Source of the DNA: Planctomycetota bacterium
GTDB lineage: Bacteria > Planctomycetota > Phycisphaerae > Phycisphaerales > UBA1924
DNA length: 64,000 bases
Assembly (NCBI GenBank): GCA_020831805.1
Contig: JAFIFX010000002.1
Location: forward strand, 248,001 to 312,000
Direction: 5' to 3'
Positions 60,936 through 64,000 of this stretch are shown here, in pieces; position 1 is the stretch's first letter; every line of letters begins with the position of its first letter. The notes under the pieces are model-generated. The model worked only from the letters and a program-made list of their open reading frames with translations, was not told where the DNA came from and did no database searches. The translations under genes and the position numbers were made by a program.

Positions 60936-62966
60936 GTGCCGACCAACCCGTTCCGCTCCGCCCGCCCGCCCCGGCCGCGCCGCTGCGTCTATGTGACGGC
61001 CGCCACGCTGTTTGCGTGCGTCTCCGGCCTCGCCGCCGCACCCACGCCCGAGACCATTCAGATCGGCGCCAGCCCCGACGGCCTGCCCATCGAGATCATC
61101 GCCCTCGGCGATCCGAACCCCGACCGTCAGGGTCTCAGGCGGGATCAACGACCGGCGCTGCTGATCGTCGCGGGTCTCCAGGCCCACCACGAGATCGGAC
61201 GCGTCACCGCCCGCGCCCTGGCCGAGCGCCTCCTCGCCGATCACGCCGAGCTGCTCACGGACCGCACGATCTATATCCTCTCGAACGCCAACCCGGAGGG
61301 CGCCGCCCGCTGGTCCAACCGCGGCCTGTATCGCGCCGAGACCGGCCGCGCCCCCCAACTCATGGACGCGGACCGTGACGGGCGGTTCGACGAGGACCCG
61401 CCCAACGACCTCAACGGTGACGGCCTGATCACCATGATGCGCGTCCCCGCCCCCACGCCGCAAACCATCCGCTACAACCTCCGCCCGACCCACATCATCG
61501 ACCCCGACGATCCCCGCCTGATGCGTGAGCCCAAGCCCGCCGAAGGCGAGACCGCCACCCACGCCATTCTCATCGAGGGCCTCGACTCGGACAACGATGG
61601 CTCGTTCAACGAGGACGGCTGGGGCGGCGCGTCCGGCGGCGGCATCGACCTCGACCGGCACTTCCCCATCCACTGGCCCGAGCACACCGACGGCGCCGGC
61701 CTCTACCCGCTCGAGCGCCCCGAGGCCCGCTCCATCGTCGAATGGGCGCAGGACCGGCACAACATCGTCGCCGTGCTCGTCTACGGCCCGCACGACACGC
61801 TCGGCACGGTCCCGCCCGCCGGTCGCTTCCCCCCGCCCGGCCGCGTCCCGTCCGGCATCGAGGAGGGCGACAAGCCCTGGCACGACAAGGTCTCCGAGTT
61901 CTACAAGGAGGTCACCGGCGTGACCGGCGCCGGCGAGTCGCCCAGCCGCGACGGCTCGTTCCTGCAGTGGGCCTACGCCGACCTGGGTGTGTTCACCTTC
62001 GGCACGCCCGTCTGGACCCGCCCTGACCTGGTCAAGGCCGACGCCACGCCTGGCGCCGACCGCGACGAGGCCCGCGAAACGCCGGCCGCCGACCAGCCCG
62101 ACCCGCGCCAGGCCGAGGCCGACGCGCTGGCCGCCCGCGGCGTCCCGCCCGACATCGTCGCCTTCATCACCATGACCCCCGGGGAGCGCGCCGCCGAGAT
62201 CGCGTCCTTCGAGCAGATGTCCGAGGAGGAAGGCCGCGCCATGATGGCCGCGGTCATGGCCCTGCCCGACGACATCCGCGCCCGCGTCATGACGCTTGCC
62301 CAGGGCGGCGACGACCCGGGCCCCATGGCCGCCGCTCCGGCCGGCGAACGCCCCGCGCCCGCCCGGCCCGCCCGTTCGCGCAGCAACGCCGGCTCATCCC
62401 CCGATGCCAAATGGCTCGAATGGATCGACCGCGAAGGCGTCGACGGCTTCGTCAGTTGGGAGCCGTTCGACCACCCGCAGCTCGGCCCGGTCGAGATCGG
62501 CGGCTTCGTCCCCGGCGTCCGCGTCAACCCGCCGCGGGACATGGTCCCCGGCCTCATCGACCAGCAGACCGCATTCGTCGCGGGCCTGCTCGAGCGCATG
62601 CCCGCCCTGGAGATCGATCCGCCGACCGTCGAACGCGTCGGCCCGAGCCTCTGGCGCATCAGCATGTCCGCCCGCAACCACGGCCTGTTGCCCACCGTCG
62701 CCGCGATCGGGCAGAAGGCCCGGCGGCTGCACCCGCTGATCTTCGCGCTCGATCCCGATGTGACCATCCCCCCGAACCGGCTCGTGGGCGGCTCACGCCT
62801 CGCCCGCTTCGAGGTCGTCGAGGGCTCCGGCGCGTCCGTCCACGCGTCGTGGCTCGTCATCGCCGAGGAGGGCGACGAAATCCGCATCGATGTCCGCGCC
62901 GCCCAGTTCGGCAACCGCGGCTTCGATGTCCGTCTGAGCGAAAACACCAACGGAGGTGGCCGATGA
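60936..62966 (+). CDS. Secreted M14-like protein with degenerate zinc site and calcium-loop repeats
   Basis: The product (676 residues from the GTG after GGGGA; the TTG 27 nt earlier is the track start) has a signal peptide (about 15-37). Its M14 carboxypeptidase fold is seen in RPALLIVAGLQAHHEIGRVTARALA, IYILSNANPEGAARW, GGIDLDRHFPIHWPEH and VYGPHDTLGT. The HxxE zinc motif appears as AHHE, so the usual Glu spacing is lost, and DMNRNW is replaced by DLDRHF. Two Asp-rich calcium-type loops (MDADRDGRFDEDPPNDLNGDG, LDSDNDGSFNEDG) are inserted in the fold. A long C-terminal domain (about 380-675) follows. It is coupled (ATGA) to the next M14 gene. Confidence 0.8.
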   Translation: MPTNPFRSARPPRPRRCVYVTAATLFACVSGLAAAPTPETIQIGASPDGLPIEIIALGDPNPDRQGLRRDQRPALLIVAGLQAHHEIGRVTARALAERLLADHAELLTDRTIYILSNANPEGAARWSNRGLYRAETGRAPQLMDADRDGRFDEDPPNDLNGDGLITMMRVPAPTPQTIRYNLRPTHIIDPDDPRLMREPKPAEGETATHAILIEGLDSDNDGSFNEDGWGGASGGGIDLDRHFPIHWPEHTDGAGLYPLERPEARSIVEWAQDRHNIVAVLVYGPHDTLGTVPPAGRFPPPGRVPSGIEEGDKPWHDKVSEFYKEVTGVTGAGESPSRDGSFLQWAYADLGVFTFGTPVWTRPDLVKADATPGADRDEARETPAADQPDPRQAEADALAARGVPPDIVAFITMTPGERAAEIASFEQMSEEEGRAMMAAVMALPDDIRARVMTLAQGGDDPGPMAAAPAGERPAPARPARSRSNAGSSPDAKWLEWIDREGVDGFVSWEPFDHPQLGPVEIGGFVPGVRVNPPRDMVPGLIDQQTAFVAGLLERMPALEIDPPTVERVGPSLWRISMSARNHGLLPTVAAIGQKARRLHPLIFALDPDVTIPPNRLVGGSRLARFEVVEGSGASVHASWLVIAEEGDEIRIDVRAAQFGNRGFDVRLSENTNGGGR

Positions 62967-64000
62967 ACGCCCCGACCCGCACTAACCGCCTCATCCGCCT
63001 GATCCGCATCGCCGCCGCGCTGCTCGCCGCCGCCTCGCCCGCCGTGGCGCAGCCGCATGTCGAATCCCGGCACGAGATCGCGTGGAACCGCTACTACACC
63101 GTCGCCGAGATCGAGTCGCACATGAAGGCCCTCGAGCGGGCCTACCCGGACATCGTCCGCGTCCGCTCGATCGGCAAGTCCTACGAGGGCCGCGACCTCT
63201 GGGTCGCCATCGTGACCGCGCCGGGCACCGACCATCGCGCCAAGCCCGCCATGTGGATTGACGGCTCCATCCACGCCAACGAGATCCAGGCCTCCGAGGT
63301 CTGCCTCTATTCGATCTGGTACCTGGCCACCTACTACGGCCACAACGACCGCATCACCGAGATCCTCGACGATTACGCCTTCTACATCATGCCCATCGTC
63401 AGCCCGGATTCCCGCGTCGCGTGGTTCGAGCGACCCTCCACGCCCCACAGCCGACGCGCCAATCAGATGCCCGTCGACGCCGACCGCGACGGCCTCATTG
63501 GCGAGGATGATGTCAACGATCTCGACGGCGACGGCTCCATCACCCAGATGTGGAAACGCGACCCACGCGGCCAGTGGGTCCGAAACCGCTACGACCCCCG
63601 CATCTTCGAGCGCGTCCCCCCCGGCGAGTTCGGCGACTGGACCTACCTCGGCCAGGAAGGCATCGACGACGACGGCGACGGGCGTGTCAGCGAGGACGGC
63701 ACCGACGGCTTCGACATGAACCGCAACTGGCCCGCCGACTGGCAGCCCAACTATGTCCAGCGCGGCGCCGGCGCCTTCCCCTTCTCCGCGCCGGAAACAC
63801 GCGCCATCGGCGAGTTCTGCTACGCCCACCCCAACATCGCCGCCTTCCAGTCCTACCACAACACCGGCGGCATGATCCTCCGCGGCCCCGGCTCGTCCCA
63901 CCGCGCCCGCGACTACCCCCGCGAGGACCTCCGCGTCTACGACGAACTCGGCCGCCTCGGCGAGCAGATGCTCCCGTATTACCGCTACCTGATCATCCAC
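62963..64000 (+). CDS. Secreted M14 zinc carboxypeptidase (3' end cut by window edge)
   Basis: The frame is open from the ATG (GGAGGTGGCC upstream) to the window edge for 346 codons and is absent from the ORF track for lack of a stop. A signal peptide (cleaved near AVAQ, about residue 28) precedes the peptidase domain. Zinc and substrate residues are intact: IHANEIQASE (His, Glu), FDMNRNWPADW (Asn-Arg) and QSYHNTGGMI (third zinc His). Asp-rich loops (PVDADRDGLIGEDDVNDLDGDG and DDDGDGRVSEDG) lie between the motifs as in the upstream partner. The catalytic Glu would be beyond the edge. An exopeptidase role outside the cytosol is likely. Confidence 0.88.
   Translation, partial: MNAPTRTNRLIRLIRIAAALLAAASPAVAQPHVESRHEIAWNRYYTVAEIESHMKALERAYPDIVRVRSIGKSYEGRDLWVAIVTAPGTDHRAKPAMWIDGSIHANEIQASEVCLYSIWYLATYYGHNDRITEILDDYAFYIMPIVSPDSRVAWFERPSTPHSRRANQMPVDADRDGLIGEDDVNDLDGDGSITQMWKRDPRGQWVRNRYDPRIFERVPPGEFGDWTYLGQEGIDDDGDGRVSEDGTDGFDMNRNWPADWQPNYVQRGAGAFPFSAPETRAIGEFCYAHPNIAAFQSYHNTGGMILRGPGSSHRARDYPREDLRVYDELGRLGEQMLPYYRYLIIH

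Noticed and set aside
61973-64000. 675-codon minus-strand ORF to the window edge
   Set aside because: It lies opposite the two M14 genes, has no recognisable domain, and the plus strand has intact peptidase motifs.

Overview
The window is GC-rich, densely coded chromosomal DNA that looks like a planctomycete of the Phycisphaerae type. Three things point there: a DUF1552 plus DUF1587/1592/1588/1585-type cytochrome pair, C-terminal dockerin-like repeats on secreted proteins, and small membrane proteins with C-x2-C / CPECG zinc ribbons. The phylum call is an inference from gene content; no rRNA gene is present. I see no phage, transposase, CRISPR array or origin. The ORF track misses the genes cut by both window edges: a minus-strand lipoprotein at 1-1161 and a plus-strand M14 peptidase at 62963-64000.

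Layout. 1-7.0 kb: an ethylbenzene-dehydrogenase-type haem-binding lipoprotein (partial), two small proteins, a magnesium block (mgtE, an MgtC/SapB protein, a MetA-like outer-membrane protein) and a two-TM potassium channel with two RCK domains. 7.1-16.2 kb: a very tight six-gene minus-strand operon encoding, in transcription order, a succinate-semialdehyde-type dehydrogenase, a GABA-type aminotransferase, a nitrilase-family amidase, a 925-residue Orn/Lys/Arg decarboxylase, an ATP-grasp ligase and a C45 Ntn hydrolase. It reads like an amino acid/polyamine to succinate route with an acyl-protection step, and is my best candidate for an under-described system. 16.3-19.1 kb: a sulfide/persulfide detoxification operon (MBL-rhodanese fusion, rhodanese with TM tail, TauE/SafE exporter).

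19.2-26.1 kb: a lipoprotein, a membrane protein of unknown function on the other strand, a fused ResB-CcsA cytochrome c synthase, and nrfH-nrfA for nitrite ammonification. 26.1-29.6 kb: pxpBCA (5-oxoprolinase) and a UbiA-type prenyltransferase. 29.6-34.2 kb: a SUMF1-dockerin secreted protein, then ribH-nusB-ftsY and two zinc-ribbon membrane proteins. 34.3-42.1 kb: a LacI regulator, then a marR-adaptor-RND-ChaN operon with a recognisable promoter. 42.1-46.8 kb: the fatty-acid/phospholipid operon rpmF-plsX-fabH-fabD-(DUF6980-like)-fabG and a tRNA-Lys(CTT) with promoter and terminator. 46.8-51.2 kb: an M20 deacylase and a trans-sulfuration enzyme, a META-domain lipoprotein, and a dockerin-bearing secreted protein with a strong terminator. 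51.2-64 kb: a second RND pump with adaptor, the DUF1552/DUF1592 pair, a secreted MsrB-MsrA fusion, and two tandem secreted M14-type proteins.

About fourteen gene junctions use a 4-nt ATGA stop/start overlap, so translational coupling is the rule here. Start codons were chosen from ribosome-binding sites and family N-termini and often differ from the ORF track.
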